Positions 41,833-51,086 of a stretch of 64,000 bases of DNA are shown here, piece by piece. The translations under genes and the position numbers were made by a program. Origin of the DNA: Algibacter lectus (GTDB lineage: Bacteria; Bacteroidota; Bacteroidia; Flavobacteriales; Flavobacteriaceae); contig NZ_FOLN01000003.1 of assembly GCF_900112395.1 (NCBI RefSeq), positions 434,001 to 498,000 of the forward strand. The letters run 5' to 3'. The notes beneath the pieces were generated by a model. The model searched no databases and was not told where the DNA came from. It saw nothing but the letters and a program-made list of their open reading frames with translations. How positions within the stretch are numbered: position 1 is the stretch's first letter; the number at the start of each line of letters is the position of its first letter.

Positions 41833-43101
41833 TCATAAAGAGACGTTAAATGTAAACTTAAAAGCTACATTGTCACCAATTTCGGGCAAGTGGTAGGCGC
41901 CATAGCGATAGGTGAAGCTTAAACCAAAACCAAATAATAATTTATTAAGTTCGAAACCCGATTCCGTATATCCTTTTTCTAAGGAGCCAAAAGGAACACC
42001 TTCGTGGCGTTCAGGGTTATTCATGTCTCCAATAGCATAACGTGTTATTAATACCATTTGTGGTTTGTAACGTTCGGAAATATTAAAAGGTGTTAAGTAA
42101 TGTTTAAATTGAAAAGTAGTGAACCTATCGGAAAAGAATTCGTTAAAAAACATGGTTTCAAAACTGTTTAAACCGGCAACCGAAAAACGTTGTAAAATAG
42201 TTTCTTTTGTAATATTGTTGGGGTAGGCGTGGTACAAATGAGTTAATGGTGTATCGCCACCAGAAATACCAGAAACTACAGTAATTCTAGAATGTGCAGC
42301 CTTGGGGTCTCCTATTTGGTAAATGCTTCTAAAATCTAATTTCGAAAAGTTGAAATCACCTTTTATAATATTTTTAAAACTTTTTGTGTATTGCAGCGTA
42401 AATTTAGGGAAGCCGTCTTTTGTTTGTTTTACACCGTCTTTGGTAGATTCGAACTTACTAAACGGACTCCATTGTAATGCTGTTTTTGCCGAACTAATAT
42501 CGAAGTTATTGTAAACATCGCCGTTAAGGTTGAAGCCGTAAGCATAGGTTGGGTCTATTTTACTGATAGAAAACTCCGTTTCACTTACAATTTTTGGTGT
42601 AAACTCATGCTCTAGCGAAATGAGTTTGGTAATGTGTTTATGAAACAAATCGATGTTAAGCAATCGCGGTTCGAAAAACTGAAAGAAACGGTTGTCTGTT
42701 AAAAACTTAGTGCTTCCTGTTTCTTGTAAATCATCGGTGTAAGATAAATTAATCCAAGTATTTGTGGCTTGCGATACTCTAAAACCACCACCTAAACTGT
42801 ATTTAAATCTACGATCTCTAAAACCATAAACAAGATAGGTGTTTGCCCGGTATTTTTCTGAAAAAGCTTTGTTAGTTTCTGCACCTAAACCAGTTCTTAC
42901 TCCTTCGTATTGGTTGTATTTTACTAAATATCTTAAATCAAAATTAAAATATTTTGTTGGAAAAAAACCGTTACCCAATGATTTTACAAAGGCTTTCTTT
43001 TTAATAGAATCTTGTGCGGGTTCTGTAGTACCTTCATTTTCTATTTGCGCATTTAGTGCGACCGAGAATAAAATAAATAAAAACAGAATACAATGTTTCA
43101 T
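41833..43101 (-). CDS. Outer-membrane beta-barrel protein, resembling the C-terminal barrel of DUF5686 proteins
   Basis: 422 residues with a signal peptide (LFSVALNAQ) and a long barrel: YFNFDLRYLVKYNQYEGVRTGLG, FKYSLGGGFRV, ISLEHEFTPK, MFFNEFFSDRFTTFQFKHYL, FGFGLSFTYRYGAYHLPEIGDNVAFKFTFNVSL. The order and FFSDRF motif resemble the barrel half of DUF5686-type proteins, without their N-terminal carboxypeptidase-like domain. Directly upstream of the MMPL-type transporter gene, so the pair may span both membranes. Function unknown. Confidence 0.82.
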   Translation of the reverse strand: MKHCILFLFILFSVALNAQIENEGTTEPAQDSIKKKAFVKSLGNGFFPTKYFNFDLRYLVKYNQYEGVRTGLGAETNKAFSEKYRANTYLVYGFRDRRFKYSLGGGFRVSQATNTWINLSYTDDLQETGSTKFLTDNRFFQFFEPRLLNIDLFHKHITKLISLEHEFTPKIVSETEFSISKIDPTYAYGFNLNGDVYNNFDISSAKTALQWSPFSKFESTKDGVKQTKDGFPKFTLQYTKSFKNIIKGDFNFSKLDFRSIYQIGDPKAAHSRITVVSGISGGDTPLTHLYHAYPNNITKETILQRFSVAGLNSFETMFFNEFFSDRFTTFQFKHYLTPFNISERYKPQMVLITRYAIGDMNNPERHEGVPFGSLEKGYTESGFELNKLLFGFGLSFTYRYGAYHLPEIGDNVAFKFTFNVSL

Positions 43102-43123
43102 CTAGAGAGAAAGGAGTAAAGTG

Positions 43124-43152
43124 ATAAAAAAAGCGACAAATTTGCCGCTTTA
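43124..43152 (-). terminator. Probable terminator of the pyrH-frr operon
   Basis: AAAGCG (43130-43135) pairs with CGCTTT (43146-43151), with partial inner pairing, and the minus strand ends in seven T's. Short stem. Confidence 0.6.
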
Positions 43153-43180
43153 TATTTTTTAAACTGAAATAAAACTATAA

Positions 43181-43735
43181 TTACACAGTCATGATTTCCT
43201 TTTCTTTTGCTTCGAAAAGTTCATCCACTTTTTTAACGTGCTTATCCGTTATTTGTTGTACGTCTATTTCAGCATTCTTTTTTAAATCTTCCGATACATC
43301 GTCATTTTTCTTAATATCGTTGTTGGCATCTTTACGAGCCGTACGGATACTTACTTTAGCATCTTCAGCCTCAGCTTTAGCTTGTTTTGCTAAATCTCTA
43401 CGACGCTCTTCTGTTAAAGGTGGTACGTTTATAATAATAACGTCTCCATTATTCATTGGGTTAAAACCTAGGTTTGCATAAGCAATACCACGCTCAATTT
43501 CTTGTAGCATGTTTTTCTCCCATGGTTGTACCGTTATAGTTCTACCATCTGGTGTGTTTATATTGGCTACTTGACCAATTGGTGTTTGTGAGCCGTAATA
43601 GTTAACCATTACGCTCCCTAGCATTGCAGGGCTAGCTTTACCAGCTCTAATATTTACAAATTGTTTTTCAAGATGCTTAAGGGCGTTATCCATTGCTTCT
43701 TGTGTGCTGTCTAATATAAATTGAATGTCTTCCAT
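43181..43735 (-). CDS. frr: Ribosome recycling factor
   Basis: 184 residues, standard length. It splits post-termination ribosomes together with EF-G. Signature segments: AMDNALKHLEKQFVNIRAGKASPAML, INTPDGRTITVQPWEKNMLQEIERGI and the C-terminal LTEERRRDLAKQAKAEAEDAKVSIRTARKDAN. It follows pyrH by 49 bases, the classic bacterial pyrH-frr pair, and is closed by a hairpin. Confidence 0.97.
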   Translation of the reverse strand: MEDIQFILDSTQEAMDNALKHLEKQFVNIRAGKASPAMLGSVMVNYYGSQTPIGQVANINTPDGRTITVQPWEKNMLQEIERGIAYANLGFNPMNNGDVIIINVPPLTEERRRDLAKQAKAEAEDAKVSIRTARKDANNDIKKNDDVSEDLKKNAEIDVQQITDKHVKKVDELFEAKEKEIMTV

Positions 43736-43784
43736 TGTTTTTTACTTTAATATGGTTTTGCTATTTCAACAATTGCGCCAAATT

Positions 43785-44492
43785 TTAAAGGTTTACTTCA
43801 GTACCTATTTTTTCACCAGCAACAACTTTAAGTAAATTACCTGGTTTATTCATATCGAAAACAATAATTGGTAATTTGTTTTCTTGGCTTAAAGTAAATG
43901 CAGTTGTATCCATTACCTTTAGGCCTTTGCGTAATACATCATCAAAAGTAATATTATCGAATTTTACAGCTTTAGAGTCTTTTTCAGGATCTACATTGTA
44001 AATACCATCTACACGTGTTCCTTTTAAAATGACATCGGCTTCTATTTCAATAGCTCTTAAAACGGCTGCAGAATCTGTTGTAAAATACGGATTTCCTGTT
44101 CCACCTCCAAAAATAACAACACGCCCTTTTTCTAGGTGGCGCATAGCTTTTCTTCTAATAAAAGGTTCGGCTACTTCGTTTATTTTAATAGCAGTTTGCA
44201 ATCTTGTCGGTATATCGGCATCTTCCAAAGCACCTTGTAAAGCTAAACCGTTAATTACTGTGGCTAGCATACCCATGTAATCACCTTGAACACGATCCAT
44301 ACCTTTACTAGCTCCAGCAACACCTCTAAAAATGTTTCCACCTCCAATAACTACGGCTACTTGTACGCCTTGGTCTGTAATGGTTTTAATGTCTTGTGCG
44401 TATTCGGCTAGACGTTCTGGGTCTATACCGTATTGACGTTCACCCATTAAGGCTTCGCCTGAAAGTTTTAAAAGTATTCTTTTATATTTCAT
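43785..44492 (-). CDS. pyrH: UMP kinase
   Basis: Phosphorylates UMP to UDP in pyrimidine synthesis. 235 residues from the ATG at 44492 ([17 protein letters not shown]), the conserved family start; the frame is open to 44540 but the extra 16 residues are unlike UMP kinases. Motifs: [53 protein letters not shown] and [12 protein letters not shown]. First gene of pyrH-frr. Upstream lies a 600-base gap with a structured element. Confidence 0.96.
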   Translation of the reverse strand: MKYKRILLKLSGEALMGERQYGIDPERLAEYAQDIKTITDQGVQVAVVIGGGNIFRGVAGASKGMDRVQGDYMGMLATVINGLALQGALEDADIPTRLQTAIKINEVAEPFIRRKAMRHLEKGRVVIFGGGTGNPYFTTDSAAVLRAIEIEADVILKGTRVDGIYNVDPEKDSKAVKFDNITFDDVLRKGLKVMDTTAFTLSQENKLPIIVFDMNKPGNLLKVVAGEKIGTEVNL

Positions 44493-44615
44493 TTTATGAA
44501 TTATGAGATGTTCGCTTAAGCGGAAACAAAAGTTTAGCAAAGCTACATAAATTTTTTATTTTTTTGAATTTATTACGCAGAATACCAAACGGTAATTTAA
44601 ATATCTTTAAAATGT

Positions 44616-44780
44616 TTTGGGCGGGTTTTTATGAAAAATAAAAACCGAGCTATCCACTATATCTTTTTAAAATATAAGGATCGTGATAGATATATGGGTT
44701 TTATCTCCGCAATTTTGTTTTTGTTGTAGTTTTCTACTTAATTGTTTTAAAAAGGATGCCATTTCTATCTCTCCCGCGTG
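44616..44780. other. Structured intergenic element between pyrH and tsf
   Basis: No reading frame fits. A perfect 9-bp hairpin (GGTTTTTAT 44624-44632, ATAAAAACC 44638-44646) is followed by GAGCTATCCACTATATC-TTTTT (44647-44668). After about 80 bases comes AAAAAGGATGCCATTTCTATC-TCTCCCGCG (44749-44778), whose complement partly matches the left arm, making an imperfect outer stem. GC content is above the surroundings. I recall near-identical arms (CTATCCGCTATATC ... AAAAGGATGCC) in intergenic regions of other Flavobacteriaceae, but have not verified this. Confidence 0.5.
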
Positions 44781-45013
44781 TATTTGCCGAGTACAGTTAT
44801 ATGGCTAATGTGTTAAGGTTAATTAGTAATAATAATATTTAAAAGGTAATCGTCATGCATGCATAATGTTGTAGTAGTTTTTGTGTAAACGGAAATTAAT
44901 ATCACTGGTTTCTATTATGAGAATTCTCGTTGTCTTCGGAATGGCGGGTATGAGATTGTATATTTTTTTAAATTTTTCGGTTGAGATATAGATCAGAGTT
45001 CAATTTAAAGCAT
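44781..45013. other. Gene-free stretch upstream of the tsf terminator
   Basis: No gene, RNA or strong repeat is seen, apart from a short palindrome GAGAATTCTC near 44919. Together with the element at 44616-44780 it fills the gap between the pyrH start and the tsf terminator. Confidence 0.5.
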
Positions 45014-45053
45014 AAAAAAACCACTACATCTAAAAAAAAGAGTAGTGGTTTTT
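45014..45053 (-). terminator. Terminator of the rpsB-tsf operon
   Basis: AAAAACCACTAC (45016-45027) pairs with GTAGTGGTTTTT (45042-45053) around a 14-base A-rich loop. On the minus strand the stem ends in a run of seven T's, 38 bases after the tsf stop. Confidence 0.88.
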
Positions 45054-45091
45054 ATGTTTTATTTCCGTGTAAACGAAAATTGAATAATTAA

Positions 45092-46066
45092 TTATCCAAC
45101 AGATACACGTTTGAAATCTGTAATTTCAACTTCGCCGTAAGATGCAACGTATTTTGCAACGTTAGATTTTTCGTCTTTAATGAAATTTTGATCTAATAAA
45201 CATTTTTCTTGGTCTAATGTTGTGTTGTCAGAAACGAAACGCTCCATTTTACCAGGTAAAATTCTATCCCAGATTTGTTCTGGTTTTCCTTCAGCTTTTA
45301 ATTCCTCTTTAGCAGCTTCTTCAGCTTTAGCTAAAACTTCTGGAGTTAATTGAGCCATAGAAATAAATTGAGGTACGTTTTTAAGTGTTTTACCTAAACG
45401 ACCTAACTCGATATTATCTTTTTCAATAACAGCAATTCTTGCTTCAGTTTCTGATGCTACAAAAGCAGGATCAAAATCTTTGTAAGATAATGTGCTTGCT
45501 CCCATTGAAGCTACTTGCATAGCTACATCTTTAACTAAAGTATCAGCGTTATCAACTTTTGCAGATAGACCAACTAATGCAGCAATTTTGTTGATGTGAA
45601 CGTAAGTTCCAACAAATGGTGCTTGTAATTTTTCAAAACTAGTAATATCTAGTTTTTCACCAATTACACCAGTTTGCTCAATTAATTTGTCAGCAACAGT
45701 CATTCCTCCAAAATCAGCAGCTAAAAAAGCTTCTTTAGAATCTACTGTTAAAGCAATATCAGCTAATTGGTTAGCTAAAGCTAAAAAGTTTTCGTTTTTA
45801 CCAACAAAATCAGTTTCACAACCTAAAACAATAGCAACACCTTCAGTTTGGTCTGCATTAATTTTAGAAACAGCAGCACCTTCAGAAGAGTCTCTATCGG
45901 CTCTTTTTTCAGCTACTTTTTGTCCTTTTTTACGTAAAACTTCGATTGCTTTATCGAAATCGCCTTCCGCTTCAACTAAAGCTTTTTTGCAGTCCATCAT
46001 TCCTGCGCCAGTAGCTTGTCTTAATTTGTTTACTTCAGCGGCTGTAATTTTTACTGTAGTACTCAT
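45092..46066 (-). CDS. tsf: Translation elongation factor Ts
   Basis: Nucleotide exchange factor for EF-Tu. 324 residues, slightly longer than the E. coli protein as usual in this phylum. N-terminal UBA-like module with the signature LRQATGAGMMDCKKALVEAEGDFDKAIEVLRKKG (residues 15-48), then the core with GCETDFVGKNENF and VGLSAKVDN. It follows rpsB by 86 bases and is closed by a strong terminator. Confidence 0.97.
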   Translation of the reverse strand: MSTTVKITAAEVNKLRQATGAGMMDCKKALVEAEGDFDKAIEVLRKKGQKVAEKRADRDSSEGAAVSKINADQTEGVAIVLGCETDFVGKNENFLALANQLADIALTVDSKEAFLAADFGGMTVADKLIEQTGVIGEKLDITSFEKLQAPFVGTYVHINKIAALVGLSAKVDNADTLVKDVAMQVASMGASTLSYKDFDPAFVASETEARIAVIEKDNIELGRLGKTLKNVPQFISMAQLTPEVLAKAEEAAKEELKAEGKPEQIWDRILPGKMERFVSDNTTLDQEKCLLDQNFIKDEKSNVAKYVASYGEVEITDFKRVSVG

Positions 46067-46152
46067 AGTTATTAGAATTTAAAAAAGTCGTTCAATATAT
46101 TTTCAACAAAGAAAAGTACTAAACGACTTATTTGTGTTTTGTTAATGTTATT

Positions 46153-46929
46153 TTATTCTTCTTCTTCAGCAGATGCTTTTGGTGCTGGTGCAGCTTTTGC
46201 TTTTGGAGTTTCCTCTTTTGCAGATGCAGCAGCATCTTTATCAGCTTTACGCTCAGCTAATCCTTCAGATATTGCAGAAGTTACGTGAGATAAAATTTTA
46301 TCAATCGATTTAGAAGCATCGTCATTTGCAGGGATAACGTAATCCACTTGGCGTGGATCAGAGTTTGTATCAACCATTGCAAAAATTGGAATGTTTAATT
46401 TTTGTGCTTCTTTAATCGCGATATGCTCACGCTTAATATCTACAACAAATAAAGCTCCAGGTAAACGAGTCATATCAGTAATAGAACCTAAGTTTTTTTC
46501 TAACTTAGCTCTTAAACGATCTACTTGTAAACGCTCTTTTTTAGATAACGTTAAAAACGTACCATCTTTCTTCATTCTATCAATAGTAGCCATTTTTTTA
46601 ACAGCTTTTCTAATAGTAACAAAGTTAGTTAACATTCCACCAGGCCATCTTTCAGTGATGTAAGGCATGTTAATAGATCCCGCTTTTTCAGCAACGATAT
46701 CTTTAGCTTGTTTTTTTGTTGCAACAAATAAAATTTTACGACCAGAGTTAGCGATTTTTGCTAATGCTTCTCCAGCTTCATCAATTTTAGCTGCTGTTTT
46801 GTATAAGTTGATAATATGGATACCGTTACGTTCCATATATACGTAAGGCGCCATGTTTGGGTCCCACTTACGTGTAAGGTGTCCGAAATGCACACCTGCT
46901 TCAAGTAATTCTTTTACTTCTACTGCCAT
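46153..46929 (-). CDS. rpsB: 30S ribosomal protein S2
   Basis: 258 residues from the ATG at 46929 (MAVEVKELLEAGVHFGHLTRKWDPNM); the frame extends to 46965 but those 12 residues are not part of S2. Signature segments: YVYMERNGIHIINLYKT, RWPGGMLTNFVTIRKAVKKM, LPGALFVVDIKREHIAIKEA and PIFAMVDTNSDPRQVDYVIPANDDASKSI. A low-complexity Ala/Lys/Glu tail of about 35 residues is typical of Bacteroidetes S2. A pair of alternative hairpins (47080-47116) precedes it and could regulate it. Confidence 0.97.
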   Translation of the reverse strand: MAVEVKELLEAGVHFGHLTRKWDPNMAPYVYMERNGIHIINLYKTAAKIDEAGEALAKIANSGRKILFVATKKQAKDIVAEKAGSINMPYITERWPGGMLTNFVTIRKAVKKMATIDRMKKDGTFLTLSKKERLQVDRLRAKLEKNLGSITDMTRLPGALFVVDIKREHIAIKEAQKLNIPIFAMVDTNSDPRQVDYVIPANDDASKSIDKILSHVTSAISEGLAERKADKDAAASAKEETPKAKAAPAPKASAEEEE

Positions 46930-47079
46930 TTTGTAATAATAGTTTACGTTCTGTTGAATTAGCAATGTTCCATTTCGCTTTACGCTTTTGGCTTCATTTA
47001 GATGCTAAACTAAATCCTATTTGTTTTAAATAAAATAGGACAACAATAACTTGTTTTTTTATTTTGTTTGAAATGATAC

Positions 47080-47116
47080 CAGGCATCTGAAAAACAGATC
47101 CTGAACCATGTCCAGG
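47080..47116 (-). promoter_or_regulatory. Candidate ribosomal-protein leader: two mutually exclusive hairpins before rpsB
   Basis: CAGGCATCTG and CAGATCCTG (47080-47103) form a stem of nine pairs with one bulged base around AAAAA. CCTG at 47100-47103 can instead pair with CAGG at 47113-47116. The structures cannot form together. No T run follows, so it is not a plain terminator. It lies just past the rpsI stop and 150 bases before rpsB. Confidence 0.4.
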
Positions 47117-47119
47117 ATA

Positions 47120-47506
47120 TTAACGTTTCGAGAATTGGAATTTCTTACGCGCTTTTTTCTGACCGAATTTCTTACGTTCAACCATTCTAGGGTCTCTAGT
47201 TAATAAACCTTCTGGCTTTAAGATTAATCTGTTCTCAGCATCTAACTCACACATTGCGCGAGAAATTGCTAAACGAACAGCCTCAGCTTGTCCAGTAATA
47301 CCACCTCCATATACATTTACTGTAATATCAAAGTTGCTGTCATTGTTAGTCAAAACTAAAGGCTGATTTACCTTGTACTGTAAAGTCGCTGTAGGGAAAT
47401 AGTTAGTTAAGTCTTTTTTATTAATCGTAATGTTTCCTGTTCCTGTAGAAACATAAGCACGAGCAACAGCCGTCTTTCTACGGCCAATTTTGTGAATTAC
47501 TTCCAT
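47120..47506 (-). CDS. rpsI: 30S ribosomal protein S9
   Basis: 128 residues, standard length. Conserved core: HKIGRRKTAVARAYVSTGTGNITINKKDL, VYGGGITGQAEAVRLAISRAMCEL and the C-terminal basic end LLTRDPRMVERKKFGQKKARKKFQFSKR, which reaches the P-site tRNA. One base separates it from the rplM stop, so the two are coupled as in most bacteria. Confidence 0.97.
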   Translation of the reverse strand: MEVIHKIGRRKTAVARAYVSTGTGNITINKKDLTNYFPTATLQYKVNQPLVLTNNDSNFDITVNVYGGGITGQAEAVRLAISRAMCELDAENRLILKPEGLLTRDPRMVERKKFGQKKARKKFQFSKR

Positions 47507-47507
47507 G

Positions 47508-47963
47508 TTATTTAAATTCTTCTAGATTAATTACAGCTGGTTTTTGAGCTTCATGTTTATGAGCTGTTCCAACAACAACGGTAAGATTACGGAATAACTC
47601 AGCACCTAATTTGTTTTTAGGTAGCATTCCTTTAACTGATTTTTCTACTACTCTTGCAGGATCTTTTCCAAACAATTCTGTAGCAGTTAAACTTCTTTGA
47701 CCTCCTGGATACCCAGTGTGACGAATGTACGTTTTATCGTTCCATTTGTTACCAGATAAACTGATTTTTTCTGCGTTGATAACAATTACGTTATCACCAC
47801 AATCAACGTGAGGTGTGAAGTTTGGCTTGTGTTTACCTCTTAAAAGTTTTGCAACTTTAGAAGCTAAACGACCAAGTGCTTGTCCTTCAGCGTCAACTAA
47901 AACCCACTGCTTATCTGCAGTTGCTTTGTTAGCTGAAATCGTTTTGTAGCTTAATGTGTCCAC
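47508..47963 (-). CDS. rplM: 50S ribosomal protein L13
   Basis: 151 residues. Conserved segments: [90 protein letters not shown]. First gene of the rplM-rpsI block, with rpsB and tsf behind on the same strand. The promoter should lie in the 155-base gap before the 48119 terminator. Confidence 0.97.
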   Translation of the reverse strand: MDTLSYKTISANKATADKQWVLVDAEGQALGRLASKVAKLLRGKHKPNFTPHVDCGDNVIVINAEKISLSGNKWNDKTYIRHTGYPGGQRSLTATELFGKDPARVVEKSVKGMLPKNKLGAELFRNLTVVVGTAHKHEAQKPAVINLEEFK

Positions 47964-48118
47964 GTTTTTAATTTATTTTTATTAAACATTCCTCTCTTAA
48001 AAAGAGTTTGCAAATTTACGATTATATATTTGATTACCAAATAGTGTGGTTATATTCTTTTAATAAAATTAAAAGTATTGATATTTAGGGGTTTAACCTA
48101 TGGTAATATTTGTTAACT

Positions 48119-48155
48119 AAAAAAGCCAGATAAGTATGTTTTATCTGGCTTTTTT
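48119..48155 (-). terminator. Terminator of the secreted barrel gene
   Basis: AAAAAAGCCAGATAA (48119-48133) pairs perfectly with TTATCTGGCTTTTTT (48141-48155); T runs on both strands. It isolates the barrel gene from rplM. Confidence 0.92.
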
Positions 48156-48175
48156 AATTGAAGCGTACTTTATGT

Positions 48176-49078
48176 TTATTTACCTAAACCTATTATAAGT
48201 CCACCAGAATAGTAAGTGCCTTTACCAATGTTTCTACCGCTAACTACAGTACCAGAACCAAGACTAACACCAATAGTTTTAGTAATTGGAGCATAAAGGT
48301 TTAAACCAACTCTAGAAAAACTTACTTTAGTTTCAGGGAAGTTACCAGCAAAGTTTGGCGAGTTAATGTCTAAGCTGCCATTACTTTTTTGAGCATCAAA
48401 CCAAGCATCTGCATAAAATGCTTTTCCTGCGTATCCTAATTTAATTTGTGCGTTAACACTATTTGGTACATCAAATTTAGCACCATCACCTAAGCCTAAA
48501 TTATTATCAGCTTCTCCTCTTATAGAGTGACCAACAAATGCATTTCCGAAGAAACCAGAGTTGTTATTATATTGTAAGCCTAATTTTGTGTCAATAGACG
48601 ACGCACCGTTACCGAGAGAAAGTATTCCTGTAGGTTCGTAATCAAAAGCATAAGATCCTCCTACTGCTACAACAAATGTAGTTGTACCATTTTTATGTTG
48701 TGTTACAAATGGTGCCCATTTTACCAATAAGCTTACATCTTGTAGGTTAGATTGTTCTGTAGTCCCGTTTACAGGGTCTGCAACGCCTTGTCCTTCAGAG
48801 TCAATATAAGGTAGGTTTGCAATTACAGTAAGGTTATCTGTAATACCATAATTAGCATATACATTGTATATGTTCTGGTCAATTTGGTTGTGTGCAGGTA
48901 CAGCATCTACTTCATCAAGGCCTAAATAGAATTTCTCATAAGTAGCAAAGGTGTAAGAAACAGCAATGTTTGCTTCTCCTTTTTTGTTAAAAAATCCGTC
49001 AGGGTTAATTTGAGCTTGTGTGTTTTGTATCGCAATACTGAACACGGTAATTAAAGTTAAAAATAATTTAGTTTTCAT
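48176..49078 (-). CDS. Secreted outer-membrane barrel protein of unknown function
   Basis: 300 residues with a signal peptide (IAIQNTQAQ). The barrel has strands such as ANIAVSYTFATYEKFYLG, IYNVYANYGITDNLTVIANLPYID, VSLLVKWAPFVTQ and a glycine-rich end YYSGGLIIGLGK. The segment YGITDNLTV-x-LPYI resembles the so-called phenol-degradation meta-pathway outer-membrane family (transporter-like barrels). Substrate unknown. The gene is monocistronic, closed by a strong terminator, and divergent from the ABC-F gene. Confidence 0.8.
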   Translation of the reverse strand: MKTKLFLTLITVFSIAIQNTQAQINPDGFFNKKGEANIAVSYTFATYEKFYLGLDEVDAVPAHNQIDQNIYNVYANYGITDNLTVIANLPYIDSEGQGVADPVNGTTEQSNLQDVSLLVKWAPFVTQHKNGTTTFVVAVGGSYAFDYEPTGILSLGNGASSIDTKLGLQYNNNSGFFGNAFVGHSIRGEADNNLGLGDGAKFDVPNSVNAQIKLGYAGKAFYADAWFDAQKSNGSLDINSPNFAGNFPETKVSFSRVGLNLYAPITKTIGVSLGSGTVVSGRNIGKGTYYSGGLIIGLGK

Positions 49079-49307
49079 AGCATTCTTTTTTTTTGATTAT
49101 TGGGATTATAGGACGATTTGAATAACTATTCATTACAAAGTATATGTTAAGTTTTATTTTGCGTTTGTAAGTTTTTAGAATGTTTTTTTGTGTAAATCAT
49201 TTGTTTTTATGTTGTTAGGTGAAGGGCTTTAATTCAATAAATTTTGAAATTATTATGTTTTCTAATGAATCTCTTTTGTTAGTTTTGCGCATTCTTATAC
49301 ATATAAT

Positions 49308-50939
49308 ATGATTTCAGTTGATAATTTAGCCGTAGAATTTAGTGGAACCACACTGTTTAGTGATGTATCGTTTACTATTAATGAAAATGATAAAATTGCC
49401 TTAATGGGGAAAAATGGTGCTGGAAAATCAACCATGATGAAAATTATTGCTGGTGTGCAGAAATCTACTCGCGGACATGTACGTTGCCCAAAAGAAGCTA
49501 TTATTGCTTATTTACCACAGCATTTATTAACTGAAGATGATACTACCGTTTTCGATGAAGCTTCTAAAGCGTTTAGCCACGTGTACACCATGCGTGACGA
49601 AATGGAAGGTTTAAATAAACAATTGGAAACACGTACAGATTACGAATCGGACGAGTACATGAAAATTATTGAGCGTGTATCCGATTTAGGTGAAAAATAT
49701 TATGCTCTAGAAGATGTAAATTATGATGCTGAAGTTGAAAAAGCATTAAAAGGTTTAGGTTTTAAGCAGGAAGATTTTACCAGAAACACCAACGAATTTA
49801 GTGGTGGATGGCGTATGCGTATAGAATTAGCTAAAATTTTACTACAGAAACCGGACCTTATATTGTTAGATGAGCCTACCAACCACATCGATATCGAATC
49901 TGTAATTTGGTTAGAAGATTTTTTACTGAACAAAGCTAAAGCCGTAGTCGTTATATCTCACGATAAAGCCTTTATTGATAATATTACAAACCGCACCATA
50001 GAAGTCACTATGGGGCGCATTTATGATTATAAAGCCAACTACACACATTACTTGCAATTGCGAGAAGATAGGCGTGCACATCAAATAAAGGCTTACCAAG
50101 AGCAACAGCGTTTTATTGCCGATAACCAAGCGTTTATAGATCGTTTTAAGGGTACGTTTTCTAAAACCAACCAAGTAACATCGCGTGAGCGTATGTTGGA
50201 AAAATTAGAAATTATTGAAGTGGATGATATTGATACATCGGCTTTAAAATTACGTTTTCCAAAAACGCAGCGTTCTGGCGATTATCCGGTTACGGTTAAA
50301 GATGTTTCGAAATTTTACGGCGAGCATGTGGTATTTAATAATGCTAATATGTCTATTGCACGTGGTGAAAAAGTATGTTTTGTAGGTCGAAATGGTGAAG
50401 GTAAATCTACCATGATTAAAGCTATTTTAGGCGAAATTGATGTAGAAGGCGAATGTAGCTTAGGGCATAATGTAAAGGTTGGGTACTTTGCCCAAAACCA
50501 AGCCGCTTTGTTAGACGAAGAATTAACCATTTTTCAAACCGTAGACGAGGTCGCTAAAGGCGATGTGCGTACACAAATTAAAAATATTTTAGGTCGTTTT
50601 ATGTTTAAAGGCGATGATATCGATAAAAAAGTAAGTGTGCTTTCTGGTGGCGAAAAAACAAGATTAGCCATGGTGAAACTTTTGCTAGAACCGGTTAACT
50701 TGCTTATTCTCGATGAACCTACAAATCACTTAGATTTAAAATCGAAAGATGTTTTAAAAGAAGCATTACAAGATTTTGATGGCACGCTTATTCTGGTGTC
50801 GCATGATAGAGATTTTCTACAAGGGTTATCAAACAAAGTATTCGAATTTAAAGAAAAACGTGTTATTGAACATTTTGAAACAATTGACGATTTCTTGGTT
50901 AGAAACAGGATAGAAAGCCTAAAAGCTATCGATTTGTAG
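49308..50939 (+). CDS. ABC-F family ATPase
   Basis: 543 residues, two ABC domains and no membrane part, so a ribosome-associated ABC-F translation factor (EttA/Uup/YbiT type), not a transporter. First domain: Walker A GKNGAGKST, signature FSGGWRMRIELAK, Walker B LILLDEPTNHID. Second: GRNGEGKST, LSGGEKTRLAMVK, LLILDEPTNHLD. The linker between them (LQLREDRRAHQIKAYQEQQRFIADNQAFIDRFKG) is the P-site tRNA interaction motif region. Sub-type and any link to antibiotic resistance cannot be told. TAGTTTTG at 49280-49287 fits the -7 promoter box. Confidence 0.94.
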   Translation: MISVDNLAVEFSGTTLFSDVSFTINENDKIALMGKNGAGKSTMMKIIAGVQKSTRGHVRCPKEAIIAYLPQHLLTEDDTTVFDEASKAFSHVYTMRDEMEGLNKQLETRTDYESDEYMKIIERVSDLGEKYYALEDVNYDAEVEKALKGLGFKQEDFTRNTNEFSGGWRMRIELAKILLQKPDLILLDEPTNHIDIESVIWLEDFLLNKAKAVVVISHDKAFIDNITNRTIEVTMGRIYDYKANYTHYLQLREDRRAHQIKAYQEQQRFIADNQAFIDRFKGTFSKTNQVTSRERMLEKLEIIEVDDIDTSALKLRFPKTQRSGDYPVTVKDVSKFYGEHVVFNNANMSIARGEKVCFVGRNGEGKSTMIKAILGEIDVEGECSLGHNVKVGYFAQNQAALLDEELTIFQTVDEVAKGDVRTQIKNILGRFMFKGDDIDKKVSVLSGGEKTRLAMVKLLLEPVNLLILDEPTNHLDLKSKDVLKEALQDFDGTLILVSHDRDFLQGLSNKVFEFKEKRVIEHFETIDDFLVRNRIESLKAIDL

Positions 50940-51086
50940 TTCTGTTTATCTTATTTTATAGTTATTTCGTCTAAAGGCAAAATTTAGTTTTCTTGTCTTT
51001 TAAGTCGATTAACCTAATTTTTTATTGCTTCATCTAAAAAAAAGGTTTTTACTTCTAAACCATTTTTTCAAGTTTCCTTTTCAAAT

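Noticed and set aside
43181-43481. Plus-strand serine/leucine-rich frame opposite frr
   Set aside because: Antisense shadow of frr without independent support.
45687-46082. 131-codon plus-strand frame opposite tsf
   Set aside because: Antisense to a universal gene; the apparent Ser/Ala-rich product reflects tsf codon use.
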